Part shown: in pieces, positions 63,445 to 63,464 of the stretch | Position numbering within the stretch: position 1 is the stretch's first letter | Layout: each line of letters starts with the position of its first letter | From: JAGOMW01 sp964596675 | Lineage (GTDB): Bacteria; Patescibacteriota; Gracilibacteria; BD1-5; UBA2023 | NCBI GenBank assembly: GCA_964596675.1 | Contig: CAZQUZ010000008.1 | Location: 1 to 63,464 of the forward strand | Reading direction: 5' to 3' | Length of the DNA stretch: 63,464 nt | The notes under the pieces: generated by a model | The model's input: only the letters and a program-made list of their open reading frames with translations | Databases searched by the model: none | Told to the model about the DNA's origin: nothing | Made by a program: the position numbers and the translations under genes

Positions 63445-63464
63445 AATGAGTGGGTTAGGGAGAG

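Noticed and set aside
1..63464. CRISPR array or cas genes
   Set aside because: No regularly spaced direct repeats and no Cas motifs were seen on either strand.

Overview
This window comes from a bacterium that reads UGA as a sense codon, almost certainly glycine. Genetic code 25 is known from the candidate phyla Absconditabacteria (SR1) and Gracilibacteria (BD1-5) of the CPR/Patescibacteria. In the standard code most genes here would be broken. With UGA as Gly they become full-length proteins, and the restored glycines fall in invariant motifs: SGGLDTS of ArgG, HIGH of ArgS, the Walker A loop of PilT and GLGNPG of Pth. All coordinates below use TAA and TAG as the only stops. The one release factor in the window is RF1, which reads UAA/UAG, and its methylase PrmC is also here. 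Most starts are ATG preceded by T and lack a clear Shine-Dalgarno sequence.

Layout. 1-7.2 kb: initiator tRNA, a 1263-residue protein of unknown function, then a minus-strand block (yraN, galU, a Cys-rich lipoprotein, prfA). 7.2-8.0 kb: a non-coding interval with hairpins, a tRNA-Leu-like structured element and a true tRNA-Leu(CAA). 8.1-17.3 kb: an arginine island, unexpected in such a reduced genome. It holds two zinc deacylases of the aspartoacylase/succinylglutamate desuccinylase family, argG-argF-argH, a GNAT, an N-acetylglutamate-synthase-like protein and argS, behind a promoter and an attenuator-like leader. 17.4-18.4 kb: a decayed large serine recombinase.

18.6-36.5 kb: mixed envelope and housekeeping genes (corA, M15 peptidase, gatA, hisS, glycosyltransferase, Hsp20, FecR-domain protein, MgtC/DUF4010 protein, a sigma-region-4/HARE-HTH regulator, two pseudopilins, an RluA-type pseudouridine synthase, a sortase). 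36.6-47.3 kb: tRNA-Arg(CCU), fmt, HIT, rnc, ftsI, a truncated PriA-like protein, yebC, tlyA and pth. 47.4-56.1 kb: pilT, a cyclic-nucleotide-fold protein, several large secreted or surface proteins, and nusA behind a leader terminator. 56.1-63.4 kb: prmC, an ABC-2 permease, nusB, then a ribosomal block on the minus strand in the order S11-S4-rpoA-L17-L13-S9-S12-S7-L27.

Working together: the island covers the last three steps from ornithine to arginine plus arginyl-tRNA charging, with acyltransferases and deacylases that could make or open N-acylated intermediates; argB, argC, argD and carAB are not in the window. Pilus, sortase and surface genes fit an epibiotic, host-attached life. All function assignments rest on motifs read by eye.
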